From SIG307 sp964609025 (lineage in GTDB: Bacteria > Bacillota > Clostridia > Lachnospirales > Lachnospiraceae): 64,000 nt of DNA. Every line of letters begins with the position of its first letter. The stretch's first letter is position 1. The translations under genes and the position numbers were made by a program. Under the pieces are notes generated by a model. That model was not told the origin of the DNA, ran no database searches, and worked only from the letters and a program-made list of their open reading frames with translations. Positions 1-9,620 of this stretch are shown one piece after another. Where the stretch lies: positions 1-64,000 of the forward strand of contig CAZSQM010000002.1 of assembly GCA_964609025.1 (NCBI GenBank), read 5' to 3'.

Positions 1-68
1 ATGCCCTATTATATTTCAAATCTGAAATATTTTCAAGCACAATTTCATAAAGTTATCAAAAAAATGAA

Positions 69-2189
69 TTACTTGCCGTTCTTTGCTGCCAGAACCTTAT
101 CCTGTACGCTCTTCGGTACCTGCTCGTAGGTGGAGAAGAACATGGAATAAGCGCCACGGCCCTGCGTCTTGGAACGAAGGGTGGTGGAGTAGCCGAACAT
201 CTCTGCCAGCGGAACAAACGCACGAATTAACTTCGTACCGTTTACATCCTCAGAGCCTTCGATACGACCACGGCGGGAGCTGATATCACCGATAACATCA
301 CCCATATAATCTTCCGGAACGGTTACTTCAACTCTCATAATCGGCTCTAAAAGTACCGGAGCAGCCTTCTGCATTGCTTCCTTGAACGCCATGGAACCGG
401 CAATCTTAAATGCCATTTCGTTAGAGTCTACTTCGTGGTAGGAACCGTCGTAGCAGTTTGCATGAACACCGAGTACCGGGAATCCGCCGAGGATACCGCA
501 CTTCATAGCGTCCTCAATACCAGCCTGTACTGCCGGGATATATTCCTTCGGAATCGCACCGCCGACAACCGTGTTCTCGAACTCAAAGGTCTTCTCACCG
601 TTGACATCCATCGGTGTGAAGATAACTTTACAGTGTCCGTACTGACCACGACCACCGGACTGCTTTGCATACTTGGAATCGATATTAACTTCCTTCGTAA
701 TACCTTCCTTATAAGCAACCTGCGGAGCACCTACGTTAGCTTCAACGTGGAACTCACGAAGCAGACGGTCAACGATAATCTCAAGGTGAAGCTCACCCAT
801 ACCTGCGATAATCGTCTGTCCGGTTTCCTCGTTGGTGGATACACGGAAGGTCGGATCTTCTTCTGCAAGCTTAGCAAGCGCTTCGCCCATCTTATCCTGA
901 CCTGCCTTCGTCTTCGGCTCGATTGCGATATCGATAACCGGTTCCGGGAAATCCATAGACTCTAAGATAACCGGAGCCTTTTCATCACAAATGGTATCGC
1001 CGGTCGTCGTAAACTTAAAGCCTACTGCTGCTGCGATATCACCGGAATAAACCTTCTCAAGATCTTCTCTCTTGTTGGCGTGCATCTGTAAGATACGGCC
1101 TACACGCTCCTTCTTATTCTTCGTTGCGTTCAGTACATAAGAGCCTGCGTTCATCGTACCGGAGTACACACGGAAGAATGCTAACTTACCTACAAACGGG
1201 TCAGCCATAATCTTGAATGCCAGTGCGGCAAACGGCTCGTCATCGGAAGACTTTCTGGTAACTTCGTTGCCGTCTTCGTCAACACCCTTGATGTCCGGAA
1301 CGTCCGTCGGAGCCGGAAGATACTCGATGATTGCATCCAACAGCTTCTGAACGCCCTTGTTCTTATATGCGGAACCGCAGCAGACCGGAATAATTTCGTT
1401 ATTGATGGTAGCTGCTCTGAGGGCCTTCTTTAACTGCTCGGTAGACGGCTCTTCGCCCTCTAAATACATCTCAAGAAGTTCGTCGCTGGTTTCGCAGATT
1501 TTTTCAATCATCTCTGCTCTGTAAGTTTCGGCCTCTTCCTTCATATCGTCCGGAACTGCCTTGATCTCAATCTGATCGCCCTTATCGTCCAGATAGTAAT
1601 ATGCCTGCATTTCAAACAGGTCGATGATACCCTTAAAGGTATCCTCCTTACCGATCGGGAGCTGCAACGGAACCGGGTTCTTGCCCAATCTCGTCTTAAT
1701 CATCTCTACTACGTTGTAGAAGTTTGCACCGGAAATGTCCATCTTGTTGACAAATGCCATTCTCGGTACGTTATACTTGTCCGCCTGACGCCATACGGTC
1801 TCGGACTGCGGCTCAACGCCGCCCTTTGCGCAGAATACACCGACTGCACTGTCCAGTACACGAAGGGAACGCTCAACCTCTACGGTAAAGTCTACGTGAC
1901 CAGGGGTATCAATGATGTTGATACGATGCTCTAACGCACCCGGTATCTTCTTGTGCATATACTCCTGCGTCCAGTGACAGGTAGTAGCCGCAGAAGTAAT
2001 CGTAATACCTCTCTCCTGCTCCTGCTCCATCCAGTCCATGGTTGCAGTACCCTCATGGGTATCACCAATCTTGTGATTTACACCGGTATAGTACAGAATA
2101 CGCTCGGTAAGAGTCGTCTTACCGGCATCAATATGCGCCATAATACCGATATTTCTAGTTCTCTCTAATGGATATTCTCTTCCAGCCAA
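69..2189 (-). CDS. fusA: Elongation factor G
   Basis: Translation elongation factor G, a cytosolic GTPase that drives ribosomal translocation. The 706-residue product has the full family length. The G1 motif AHIDAGKT is at residues 18-25, DTPGHVD at 94-100 and NKMD at 148-151, followed by the usual domains II-V. The start is a TTG at 2189 with AGGAGG eight bases upstream; there is no better ATG nearby. It is the third gene of the str operon (rpsL, rpsG, fusA) on the minus strand, and the tuf gene that often follows would lie beyond the left edge. A weak A/T-rich inverted repeat (11-18 with 23-30) lies downstream, too weak to call a terminator. Confidence 0.98.
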   Translation of the reverse strand: MAGREYPLERTRNIGIMAHIDAGKTTLTERILYYTGVNHKIGDTHEGTATMDWMEQEQERGITITSAATTCHWTQEYMHKKIPGALEHRINIIDTPGHVDFTVEVERSLRVLDSAVGVFCAKGGVEPQSETVWRQADKYNVPRMAFVNKMDISGANFYNVVEMIKTRLGKNPVPLQLPIGKEDTFKGIIDLFEMQAYYYLDDKGDQIEIKAVPDDMKEEAETYRAEMIEKICETSDELLEMYLEGEEPSTEQLKKALRAATINNEIIPVCCGSAYKNKGVQKLLDAIIEYLPAPTDVPDIKGVDEDGNEVTRKSSDDEPFAALAFKIMADPFVGKLAFFRVYSGTMNAGSYVLNATKNKKERVGRILQMHANKREDLEKVYSGDIAAAVGFKFTTTGDTICDEKAPVILESMDFPEPVIDIAIEPKTKAGQDKMGEALAKLAEEDPTFRVSTNEETGQTIIAGMGELHLEIIVDRLLREFHVEANVGAPQVAYKEGITKEVNIDSKYAKQSGGRGQYGHCKVIFTPMDVNGEKTFEFENTVVGGAIPKEYIPAVQAGIEDAMKCGILGGFPVLGVHANCYDGSYHEVDSNEMAFKIAGSMAFKEAMQKAAPVLLEPIMRVEVTVPEDYMGDVIGDISSRRGRIEGSEDVNGTKLIRAFVPLAEMFGYSTTLRSKTQGRGAYSMFFSTYEQVPKSVQDKVLAAKNGK

Positions 2190-2320
2190 GATTTTTTCCT
2201 CCTATTCTCAATTCTGGTTCCTAATATGCGATACAAAGCGGGCTTGCACACTTTGAGCGCCGCGTGCGTTTACCGCAGGCAAACAACTCCGTTTCCGCTC
2301 GTGTCAGGCCCCCGCGAAGC

Positions 2321-2345
2321 GTATTTGCTCTATGAAAGCAAATAC
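2321..2345 (-). other. Hairpin at the rpsG stop codon
   Basis: A perfect 9-bp inverted repeat (2321-2329 with 2337-2345, 7-base loop) begins at the rpsG stop codon. It lacks a T tract, so it is unlikely to terminate transcription of fusA. An mRNA-stability or translational-control hairpin in the rpsG-fusA spacer is possible but is inference. Confidence 0.4.
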
Positions 2346-2815
2346 TACCAGCGATAGTGAGCAAATGCCTTGTTTGCATCTGCCATCTTGTGCATATCTT
2401 CTTTTCTCTTTACTGCGGAACCGGTATTGTTAGCGGCATCCATAATCTCGCCTGCAAGTTTGTCCTGCATCGTCTTTTCGCCTCTCTTACGAGAAAACAT
2501 CGTAAGCCAGCGAAGCGCAAGTGCCTGTCTTCTCTCCGGTCTTACTTCAACCGGAACCTGGTAGGTAGCACCGCCGATACGTCTTGCCTTTACTTCGAGT
2601 ACAGGCATGATGTTGTTCATTGCCTCTTCGAATACTTCAATGGCATCCTTACCGGTCTTCTCCGCTACGATTTCAAATGCACCGTAAACGATTTTCTGTG
2701 CCGTACCCTTTTTACCGTCCAACATAATATTGTTGACAAGCTTTGTCACAACCTTATTGTTGTACAACGGATCTGCCAATACATCTCTCTTTGCAATATG
2801 TCCTTTACGTGGCAC
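2345..2815 (-). CDS. rpsG: Ribosomal protein uS7 (S7)
   Basis: Small-subunit ribosomal protein S7, a primary binder of the 16S rRNA 3' major domain and the str-operon autoregulator in several bacteria. The frame extends upstream to an ATG at 2845, but the GTG at 2815 is chosen: AAGGAGG lies about 8 bases before it, the product then begins with the conserved PRKGHIAKRD segment, and the length becomes 156 residues, the exact usual size for this family. It sits between rpsL and fusA in the same direction. Confidence 0.97.
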   Translation of the reverse strand: MPRKGHIAKRDVLADPLYNNKVVTKLVNNIMLDGKKGTAQKIVYGAFEIVAEKTGKDAIEVFEEAMNNIMPVLEVKARRIGGATYQVPVEVRPERRQALALRWLTMFSRKRGEKTMQDKLAGEIMDAANNTGSAVKRKEDMHKMADANKAFAHYRW

Positions 2816-3013
2816 GTTTCTTCCCTCCTTAATAGCGACCGCCATGCGGTCATTAATTCAACGGTACTCACATTACTGTGTTCGTGCTCAGTTTAATCTA
2901 TTCTTCAAGGCTGCGCAGCCACCTGCAATCTCTGACGAAAAATTAACCCTCGCACCGTTTGCTGTTTCGCAAACACAATTTGTAATGGAAAACTATTTGT
3001 TACTGAGTTTGAT

Positions 3014-3433
3014 TTATTTTGCGTCCTTCGGTCTTTTCGCACCGTACTTGGAACGCGCCTGGCGTCTTTTTGCAACACCTGCGGTATCCAACGTACCTCT
3101 TACGATATGATATCTGGTACCCGGAAGGTCCTTTACACGGCCGCCGCGGATTAACACTACGCTATGCTCCTGAAGGTTGTGTCCCTCGCCCGGGATATAG
3201 CTGGTTACTTCGATACCGTTGGAAAGACGTACTCTGGCAATCTTTCTTAATGCAGAGTTCGGCTTCTTCGGGGTCGTTGTTCTTACTGCGGTACAAACAC
3301 CACGCTTCTGCGGGGAAGAAGTATCCGTACTCTTCTTCTGCAAGGAGTTAAAGCCCTTCTGTAAAGCCGGAGCCGTGGACTTCTTCTCCAATACCTTTCT
3401 GCCTTTTCTTACTAACTGGTTAAATGTAGGCAT
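3014..3433 (-). CDS. rpsL: Ribosomal protein uS12 (S12)
   Basis: Small-subunit protein S12 of the decoding centre. The 139-residue product has the extra loop before SPQKRGVCT that is typical of Firmicutes compared with the shorter enterobacterial form. The TPKKPNSALRK and GHNLQEHS segments, where streptomycin-resistance changes occur, have the usual lysines, so nothing here suggests resistance. First gene of the str operon, with a consensus promoter about 105 bases upstream and a GGAGGTG ribosome site before the ATG. Confidence 0.98.
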   Translation of the reverse strand: MPTFNQLVRKGRKVLEKKSTAPALQKGFNSLQKKSTDTSSPQKRGVCTAVRTTTPKKPNSALRKIARVRLSNGIEVTSYIPGEGHNLQEHSVVLIRGGRVKDLPGTRYHIVRGTLDTAGVAKRRQARSKYGAKRPKDAK

Positions 3434-3539
3434 TAATTTTTCACCTCCTATAATTTTAGGGAAACTTTGTGGCTGCCTGCAGACTCAAAATCTGCATTTT
3501 GAAACACAAAAATAGCCGCGTTTAACACGCGCAAGCTAT

Positions 3540-3568
3540 ATTATATCTGCTGTCATTTTACTTGTCAA
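3540..3568 (-). promoter_or_regulatory. Consensus sigma-A promoter of the str operon
   Basis: On the minus strand TTGACA (3563-3568) and TATAAT (3540-3545) are separated by exactly 17 bp, a perfect match to the housekeeping consensus. It would start transcription near 3533, giving an rpsL leader of about 100 nt. The leader contains a small hairpin (3478-3483 with 3491-3496). Such a strong promoter fits ribosomal protein genes. Confidence 0.9.
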
Positions 3569-3625
3569 GCACTTTTTCGCATTTTTTTACTACTTTTTCC
3601 CCGCTGTTTTCCCCGTCGAAACCTC

Positions 3626-5419
3626 TTACTGCTTTGTCCTTTTATAGGCCTGGATTATAATCTGCGGATACTTTTCCCCACGGTACTCGTCCACGGACGG
3701 AGAAAAGGCAAGGGTAAGGGTGACCGACTTCATTCCCCGGTACAGACCCTGCACGGTTTCCTCTCCGAATTCCTGTATAAGATATGTTTCAAAGGCATCC
3801 GCGTCATTAAAATAAAGCCCGGTCAGCGTCGTCCCCGCCGTATCCGTAAGGCGCAGCCGCAGGGAAGTTCCTTCCTTTCCGATACGCCGCATCTCACTGA
3901 CACGCACACCGCTTGCGGCAAACAAAGGCTTCGGATTCCCGTTGCCGAAGGGTTCCAGCTTGGACAGCTCGCACAAAAGCTCCTCCGAAATCTCCGAAAA
4001 CGGAAGCACCGCGTCCAGATAGAGCTTCTGCGTCAGCGCCTCCTCGCTAAGCTGCGCTGCTTCGTTCAGCCGCTGTTCCAACAGTGCAACCTTGTTTTCT
4101 TCCAGCGACATCCCCGCTGCCATCGGGTGTCCTCCGAAAGCAAGAAACAGTTCCCTCTGCTCCGAAAGCTTTTCAAACATCGAATATCCTTCAATGGAAC
4201 GCCCCGAGCCCTTGACGCAGCTCTCTCCCTTCGTCAGCACAATCGTCGGCAGATAAAACCGCTCCCTGACACGTCCTGCCACAATTCCCGCAAGGCTCTC
4301 GTGACACTCCGGAAGATACAGTACAAGTACCTGCGCCGGCTTCTCTGCCAGCTTTTCTTCCGCAAGCCCGATTGCTGTTTTCGTTGCCTCCAAAGTCATC
4401 TGCTTCCGGGTATCATTCAGTTCCTTCAGCTTCGCCGCTCTTTCCTCCGCCTCCGCCCGGTCTTTGCACAAAAGCAGTTCCAGTCCCAGTAACGCCGTAT
4501 CCAGTCTTCCCGCAGCATTAAAGCAGGGGCCGATTAAAAATCCGGCATGATATGCGCTGATTTCACGCTCCGCAAGCCCGTATGCGGCAAGCAATGCACG
4601 AATGCCGCAATTCTTACAGGTATTGGCACGGGAAAGGCCCTGCGCCACTGCCGCACGGTTCTCGCCGGTCAGTTCCATCACATCGCAGACCGTGGCAAAT
4701 GCCACCGGCACCAGCAGTTCGGACAGCAGCTCTTCCTTTCCGCTTCCTCCACGAAACAGTTCTCCGGCAGCCGCAAACAACAGGCAGACTACCTTATAAG
4801 CCACCATTGCGCCGCAAACGCCGCTCTGCGGATAGGTTTCGCCCGGCTGTTTCGGGTTGACAACGACATTCGCAGGCGGCAAATCATAGCAGAGCACTCC
4901 GCCCTCTTTGCGGCACGGAATATCATGGTGGTCCGTTACAACGACCTCCATGCCAAGCTCCCTTGCGCGGGCAATCGGTTCTGCCGCCGCAATTCCGTTG
5001 TCACAGGTGAGAAGCAGAGCAATCTCATCCTGCTCTGCTTCTTCTACCATTCGCATATTCATTCCGTAGCCGTCCGCAATGCGGTCCGGTATCCGGTAGT
5101 CCACCAACGCCTCCAGGGCGCGGAGCGCTTCATATAACAAATAGGTTGCCATAATGCCGTCCACGTCATAGTCGCCGATAATGCGGATGCGTTTCTTTTT
5201 CCTGATTGCACTAAGAAGCAGTTCGCACGCTTTGTCCGCGTTTTTTAATAAAGACGCGTCATGCAGCGCCGCTTCCCGGGGCTGTAAGTACACCCGCGCC
5301 CGGTCTGCTTCCGTAAACCCGCGGTTTGCCAGCACCCTGCATACAATTTTCCCGAGGCCTAACTCCCGCTCCAGCGTGGAAATGTCGGCTTTTTTATTTT
5401 TCAGTATCCATTCTGTCAT
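3626..5419 (-). CDS. recJ: Single-stranded-DNA exonuclease RecJ
   Basis: DHH-family 5'-3' single-strand exonuclease used in recombination and repair. In the 597-residue product the phosphoesterase motifs are in order: DYDVDG at about 83-88, TCDNG near 138-142, DHH at 163-165, then GPCFNAAGRLDTA, and a DHHA1-type GGHPMAAG motif. The frame is open further upstream, but the ATG at 5419 has GAGG at good spacing and gives the usual N terminus. Its first 26 bases overlap the end of the lipoprotein gene, so the two are probably cotranscribed and translationally coupled. Confidence 0.93.
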   Translation of the reverse strand: MTEWILKNKKADISTLERELGLGKIVCRVLANRGFTEADRARVYLQPREAALHDASLLKNADKACELLLSAIRKKKRIRIIGDYDVDGIMATYLLYEALRALEALVDYRIPDRIADGYGMNMRMVEEAEQDEIALLLTCDNGIAAAEPIARARELGMEVVVTDHHDIPCRKEGGVLCYDLPPANVVVNPKQPGETYPQSGVCGAMVAYKVVCLLFAAAGELFRGGSGKEELLSELLVPVAFATVCDVMELTGENRAAVAQGLSRANTCKNCGIRALLAAYGLAEREISAYHAGFLIGPCFNAAGRLDTALLGLELLLCKDRAEAEERAAKLKELNDTRKQMTLEATKTAIGLAEEKLAEKPAQVLVLYLPECHESLAGIVAGRVRERFYLPTIVLTKGESCVKGSGRSIEGYSMFEKLSEQRELFLAFGGHPMAAGMSLEENKVALLEQRLNEAAQLSEEALTQKLYLDAVLPFSEISEELLCELSKLEPFGNGNPKPLFAASGVRVSEMRRIGKEGTSLRLRLTDTAGTTLTGLYFNDADAFETYLIQEFGEETVQGLYRGMKSVTLTLAFSPSVDEYRGEKYPQIIIQAYKRTKQ

Positions 5420-6413
5420 TTTGTTCCTCAACTGTCTGTTGTAAATCCGCTTTTTGGGCAGATGCCTTTTTCGCAACTGCCTTCTTTATATATTTTTTAA
5501 TGATAAGCACCGCTACGGCAATGAGAACTCCCCAGATGAGCAGATACAGGAAGTTCGTCACAAGCCATACCAGAAAATTCGACGCGCCGTCCTGTACGTT
5601 ATAACAGGTATCGATAAAGCCCTCCTTCATTCTGGAAAACAGGGACGGGTCCTGCTCTACCGGCGTTGTCCGCTTTACTTCCGAAATACTTAAACTTACG
5701 GTAGAATAGCTCACCTGATTATCGTACACTCTAAGTCTTGTCGCATAGGACTCGATTTCGTAGCGAAGCTCGGTCAGGTGTTCCTCCAAAGTAAGAATGG
5801 TTTCTATGTTCTCTGCCTTTTCCAAAAGCGCCAGAAAACGCTCCTGCTCTATCTGCAACGCTTTCAGACGGCTTTCGGTATCCGCGTACTGTAAGGTCAC
5901 ATTCTCGGCATTTTCCGTTTTGTAAACAACCGTCGCATTCTCGCCTACACCGGAAACAAACTCATCCAGCCTGTTCTGCGGTATGCGCAGTGTGATTTCT
6001 GCCGAGCGATATCCGCTGTACTCCGCGTTATCCCCGTAAATCCGGGAATACTCCACATATCCTCCGACCTGTGCTACCTTTCCCTCCAGATAAGAAAGCA
6101 GCGTTTCAAATTCCTTGGTCTGAAGCCGCATCGATACGGTACGAATCAGCTTTTCCTCCGCCGAATCATATAACGTCGTTTCTCCGCCTGGTACAGAGGG
6201 CGTTTCCATGCTTCCCGAACCTAAACTCCATGCTGACTCTTTTTCAACCTCCCCGATGGCAAAGTCGGCCACCGCACCGGATTGCGTGCTATAAGTATCG
6301 TAATATCCGTTTGCTTCCGTTTTCACCGATTCCATCGCTGCATTTTTGCTTCCGCAGCCTCCGAGAAGCAGCACCCCAAGCATCCCCACAGCCATCCAAA
6401 TTTTCTTTTTCAT
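5394..6413 (-). CDS. DUF4349 lipoprotein
   Basis: Membrane-attached lipoprotein of the DUF4349 family, of unknown function. The start at 6413 is preferred over longer readings because GGAGA lies before it and it puts a signal peptide with an LLGGC lipobox at the N terminus (Cys near residue 20). The middle holds a coiled coil with glutamate- and leucine-rich helices, and near the C terminus is a transmembrane segment (FLYLLIWGVLIAVAVLII) followed by lysines. The arrangement would place the coiled domain outside the membrane with both ends tied to it. 339 residues. It precedes recJ, overlapping it, and follows the signalling operon in the same direction. Confidence 0.85.
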   Translation of the reverse strand: MKKKIWMAVGMLGVLLLGGCGSKNAAMESVKTEANGYYDTYSTQSGAVADFAIGEVEKESAWSLGSGSMETPSVPGGETTLYDSAEEKLIRTVSMRLQTKEFETLLSYLEGKVAQVGGYVEYSRIYGDNAEYSGYRSAEITLRIPQNRLDEFVSGVGENATVVYKTENAENVTLQYADTESRLKALQIEQERFLALLEKAENIETILTLEEHLTELRYEIESYATRLRVYDNQVSYSTVSLSISEVKRTTPVEQDPSLFSRMKEGFIDTCYNVQDGASNFLVWLVTNFLYLLIWGVLIAVAVLIIKKYIKKAVAKKASAQKADLQQTVEEQNDRMDTEK

Positions 6414-6550
6414 ACAATCTCCTTTCCATGCGCTTTTCTTTCGCATTTGAAACCTTCGAAGGAAATCCCTTCCGGAATTTCTTCCTTCTACCAATTAGAC
6501 GAGATTTGAAAAAGACCGGTTCCATTTTTTCTATATAGATTCTCGTTTCC

Positions 6551-7897
6551 CTAATAATCTTTATCGCGCAAAAGACCGTCCTTTGTATAAAACATTCCGG
6601 CATTCCACAAGAGCCACTCGTTATATCCGGCAGAGTAGACCGCCGATATCTGGGCTCTGATTTCCTGCGGACCGTATTCCAAATAACGCCCTGCTCCGAG
6701 ATAGCTTGCCGTAAAATCCTGCAGCCACGGGCGAACCTTGGCACGGTGTTCACCTTCCGGAATGACGGAAAGCTTCTTTACGGAGGCATTCATCTCCATC
6801 AGCATCAGCTGAAACGGCTTCTTATCCGGGTAAGACAGCCCGCCGTATCCGAAATTATAGTGGGACGGATACGCCATCGGACAAATATAATCCAAATACC
6901 TGCTTAAGCCCACATAGCTCTGACCGATACGCTCTCCGTCGCCGGTACTGTTGATAATGGTTGCGAATACATCTCCGCTGACAAAAACGCCCATCGGCTT
7001 TAACTCCTGGCACGCATACTTCACGAATTCCGTAATCGCGTCCATACGGGTCATCCCCTCAGGAATCGTTCCGAAATCCGCCGATGCGAGCGCGGAAGAA
7101 CTGGAGGTACGCAGATAGTCAAAATTAATTTCGTCAAAGCCGGCCTCCGCCGCCTCCTTTGCAATTCCTACCAGATATTCCCACGCATCTTTGCTGTACG
7201 GATTAAGCCACCGCTCCCCGTCGGCATCCACAAAGACCGTACCGTTCTGATTCTTTACCGCCATTTCCGGCCGTTTTTTGGTTACGACCTGATCCTTAAA
7301 GGCAACGATACGGGCAATACAATAAATATTATGCTCCTTTAACTTTGCCACAAATTCCGGCAAATTGCCGATATAGGCAACCTCTGCGCCGATTTCGTTT
7401 ACAAGCGGCTGTTCGGAATCAAAGAGAATATTTCCGGTATCGTCCTTGATATCGATTACCATTGCATTTAATTCCGTTGTATCAAGCAATTCCACTATTT
7501 CGTCCAACGTCGGATAATTTCCTCTTCCGAGAAAAGACGTATTTACATAAACACCCTTTGCATCCGTCCATACACGTGTATCAACAAAATCCGACATAAA
7601 ACCGTCCGGATACCATTCCGTCTCCGGCAAGACCGGTGCTGCGGTAACTCCTGGCGTCACAGTAATCCCGGGAGCTGCCGTCGCCTCGGGCGTCACCTCC
7701 GCAGTGCCTTGTTTCTCTTCTTTTTTATCTAAGTTATAATCCGCAATCGCATAGCTTCCTACTCCGACCGCAACGGAGAGGACGAGTACCAAAAGGAACC
7801 CAGGCAGGCGGCTGTTTCTCTTTTCCCTGTACATCCTGCCGAAATCCGGCCCGGCGCTCCTTTGTCTGCGGCTTATATAGCTTCGTTTTCTTCTCAT
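6551..7897 (-). CDS. Membrane-anchored DUF4015 glycoside-hydrolase-like protein
   Basis: A 448-residue protein with a basic cytoplasmic N terminus, one transmembrane segment (about 32-52), a T/P/A-rich linker (about 65-90), and a TIM-barrel-like domain of the DUF4015 (putative glycosyl hydrolase) family. Acidic residues at strand ends include VIDIKDDTG, INFDYLR and CPMAYPSHY, features shared with this family. It is likely anchored to the outer face of the membrane and acts on a surface polysaccharide; the substrate is unknown. The start overlaps the preceding receiver gene by 4 bases (ATGA), so it belongs to the signalling operon and may be one of its outputs. Confidence 0.8.
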   Translation of the reverse strand: MRRKRSYISRRQRSAGPDFGRMYREKRNSRLPGFLLVLVLSVAVGVGSYAIADYNLDKKEEKQGTAEVTPEATAAPGITVTPGVTAAPVLPETEWYPDGFMSDFVDTRVWTDAKGVYVNTSFLGRGNYPTLDEIVELLDTTELNAMVIDIKDDTGNILFDSEQPLVNEIGAEVAYIGNLPEFVAKLKEHNIYCIARIVAFKDQVVTKKRPEMAVKNQNGTVFVDADGERWLNPYSKDAWEYLVGIAKEAAEAGFDEINFDYLRTSSSSALASADFGTIPEGMTRMDAITEFVKYACQELKPMGVFVSGDVFATIINSTGDGERIGQSYVGLSRYLDYICPMAYPSHYNFGYGGLSYPDKKPFQLMLMEMNASVKKLSVIPEGEHRAKVRPWLQDFTASYLGAGRYLEYGPQEIRAQISAVYSAGYNEWLLWNAGMFYTKDGLLRDKDY

Positions 7898-8298
7898 GAA
7901 ATCAGCCCCATCTTTTCCAATACCTTCCGAAATGCCTCCAAATCAATCGGCTTTGCGGCATAGCCTTCGCAGCCGTAATCAAAGGCCGCATGTACCTGCT
8001 CCGCGTCGTTAATCGCAGTTGTCATAATCACTTTCGCGCAACGTTCCTCCGGAAGCCCGATTTCCTTTTCCATCTCACGAATCAGCCGCAAGGCCTGTAT
8101 CCCGTCTAACTGCGGCATCATAATATCCAGACATACCAAATCATAATATTCTTCGTCTTCCAGCGCATAACGGAATGCCTTCACCGCTTCCATACCGTCA
8201 ACGGTAATATCAACTTCACCGTATTTCTGCAGAAAACGGGAGATACTTTTTCTGCTTGCGTAATCATCTTCTGCTATCAAAACTCTCACGTGCCGCAC
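7894..8298 (-). CDS. Stand-alone response regulator receiver protein
   Basis: A 134-residue receiver domain without an output domain. Visible are the acidic pocket EDD (residues 10-12), the phospho-acceptor Asp in VCLDIMMPQLDG (about 58), the T in MTTA, and the conserved Lys in AAKPID. Start is a GTG at 8298 (GGAG six bases upstream); a second GTG nine bases further in is an alternative. It overlaps the CheA-like gene upstream by 35 bases and DUF4015 downstream by 4. Like CheY or Spo0F it probably passes phosphate between the Hpt protein and another partner. Confidence 0.9.
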   Translation of the reverse strand: MRHVRVLIAEDDYASRKSISRFLQKYGEVDITVDGMEAVKAFRYALEDEEYYDLVCLDIMMPQLDGIQALRLIREMEKEIGLPEERCAKVIMTTAINDAEQVHAAFDYGCEGYAAKPIDLEAFRKVLEKMGLIS

Positions 8299-9601
8299 AC
8301 TCCTCTCCGGTCATATTTTTAACCGCATAATGAAACTTTGCCGTAAAACGTACTCCGCCCCCTTCTTTACTTTCCGCAGTCAGGCTGCCGCCAAGCTCCT
8401 CAAAGCATTTTCTTGCCGCGTCCAGCCCTACCCCTCGGCCCGAGTAATCCCCTCCCGGTTCTCCGGTGGAAAATCCCGGTGCAAATATCACCTCATTCAG
8501 CTGCTGTCTGCTTATGGCTTCTCCTTCTTCCAGCAGCCCGAGCGCCGCAGCCTTCTTCGATATTACCTCTGTCCGAAACCCCGCACCGTCATCCTCCACT
8601 TCTATTATAACACCGGAACCGTCATCTGTCATACGATATTGTACTAAAATATGTCCCGTCGGCGTTTTTCCCGCCGCAACACGTTCCTTTGGCAGTTCGA
8701 TTCCGTGGTCTGCACAGTTCCGCAGAAGATGAAGCAGGGCTCCGGAAATCTTACCGAGGCGGTTCCGCTCCACCAAAGTATCTCCGCCGACAATGGTCAG
8801 TTCGATTTCTTTTCCCAGGGAATCGCTCATCTCCTCGATGACCCGCCGCAGCTTTACCGTAAGGTGCCCCAGTTGTTCCATGCTCGCCGTTTCCAGCCAT
8901 GTCCGCAGTTCTTCTAAGACATCCCGCAGTTCCTTCATTTCCGGCGGAATCTGCTCAAGGGAATGCCGGTAGTTTGTTACAAGCTTCGCCTCCGCCTCAT
9001 TCCCGCGGCGTACAATATTCTGAAGCTCCGCCAGTTCCTCCTCGGAAATCGCAATGGAACGTCTTCTTACCGGAACCCCGGGGCCGGTCTGTACCGCCTC
9101 GCCTCTCCACTCGGTTTTCTCCGGTTTCTCTCCGGCAGCATCCGGCGCGATATAAAAGCGCTGCTTTCCTTCCCCGGAGTTTTTCTCTTTTTCCTGTTCT
9201 TCCCCGGTACTTACCTGCGCCAGATAAGCAAGAATTTCCTGTTCGACCGCCTTCCCGTCCCCCTCCGGCATTCCGCCGTTTTCTAAGATTTTTAATTCCG
9301 ATTCGACATAGACAAACAAGTGCCGAAGCTGTTCCGTTAAAGAATCACAGGGAATCTCTGTTTTCCGGCTTCGGTAATACGAAAGAAGCTGTTCAAATGC
9401 CCTTACGGGAGCGGCGAGTCCTTCATACAGCATCATGGTGGCATCGCCTTTTAACGTATGCGTAATACGAAACAGTTCGTTGAGCGCTTCCGGCGTATAG
9501 CTGCCGTACTGCCGCGCCGCTTCCTCCACCGCCGCATAATCCTGCAAAAGATTACCGCACTCCTCCAAGAACAGTTCTGTCATTGAATCATAATTTGCCA
9601 T
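8264..9601 (-). CDS. CheA-like protein with Hpt and histidine-kinase ATPase domains
   Basis: Signalling protein of 445 residues. The N-terminal Hpt domain contains RITHTLKGD with the phospho-accepting His at about residue 48. A low-complexity linker (about 130-185) follows, then a dimerization-like helical part, then an HATPase domain with the N box (HLLRNCADHGIE), G1 box (EVEDDGAGF) and G2 region (GRGVGLDAARKCFEELGG) typical of CheA. The P2 and CheW-like domains of true CheA are absent, so it does not look like part of a chemoreceptor array. The ATG at 9601 is chosen because of AAGGAG five bases upstream. It lies between the HD-GYP and receiver genes. Confidence 0.86.
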   Translation of the reverse strand: MANYDSMTELFLEECGNLLQDYAAVEEAARQYGSYTPEALNELFRITHTLKGDATMMLYEGLAAPVRAFEQLLSYYRSRKTEIPCDSLTEQLRHLFVYVESELKILENGGMPEGDGKAVEQEILAYLAQVSTGEEQEKEKNSGEGKQRFYIAPDAAGEKPEKTEWRGEAVQTGPGVPVRRRSIAISEEELAELQNIVRRGNEAEAKLVTNYRHSLEQIPPEMKELRDVLEELRTWLETASMEQLGHLTVKLRRVIEEMSDSLGKEIELTIVGGDTLVERNRLGKISGALLHLLRNCADHGIELPKERVAAGKTPTGHILVQYRMTDDGSGVIIEVEDDGAGFRTEVISKKAAALGLLEEGEAISRQQLNEVIFAPGFSTGEPGGDYSGRGVGLDAARKCFEELGGSLTAESKEGGGVRFTAKFHYAVKNMTGEECAARESFDSRR

Positions 9602-9620
9602 ACCTGCTCCTTCCGGCAAG

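Noticed and set aside
1..68. Terminator downstream of fusA
   Set aside because: The only inverted repeat (11-30) is very A/T-rich with no suitable T tract, and tuf may follow outside the window.
3014..3433. Possible streptomycin-resistance changes in rpsL
   Set aside because: The lysines at the two known positions are the normal residues.
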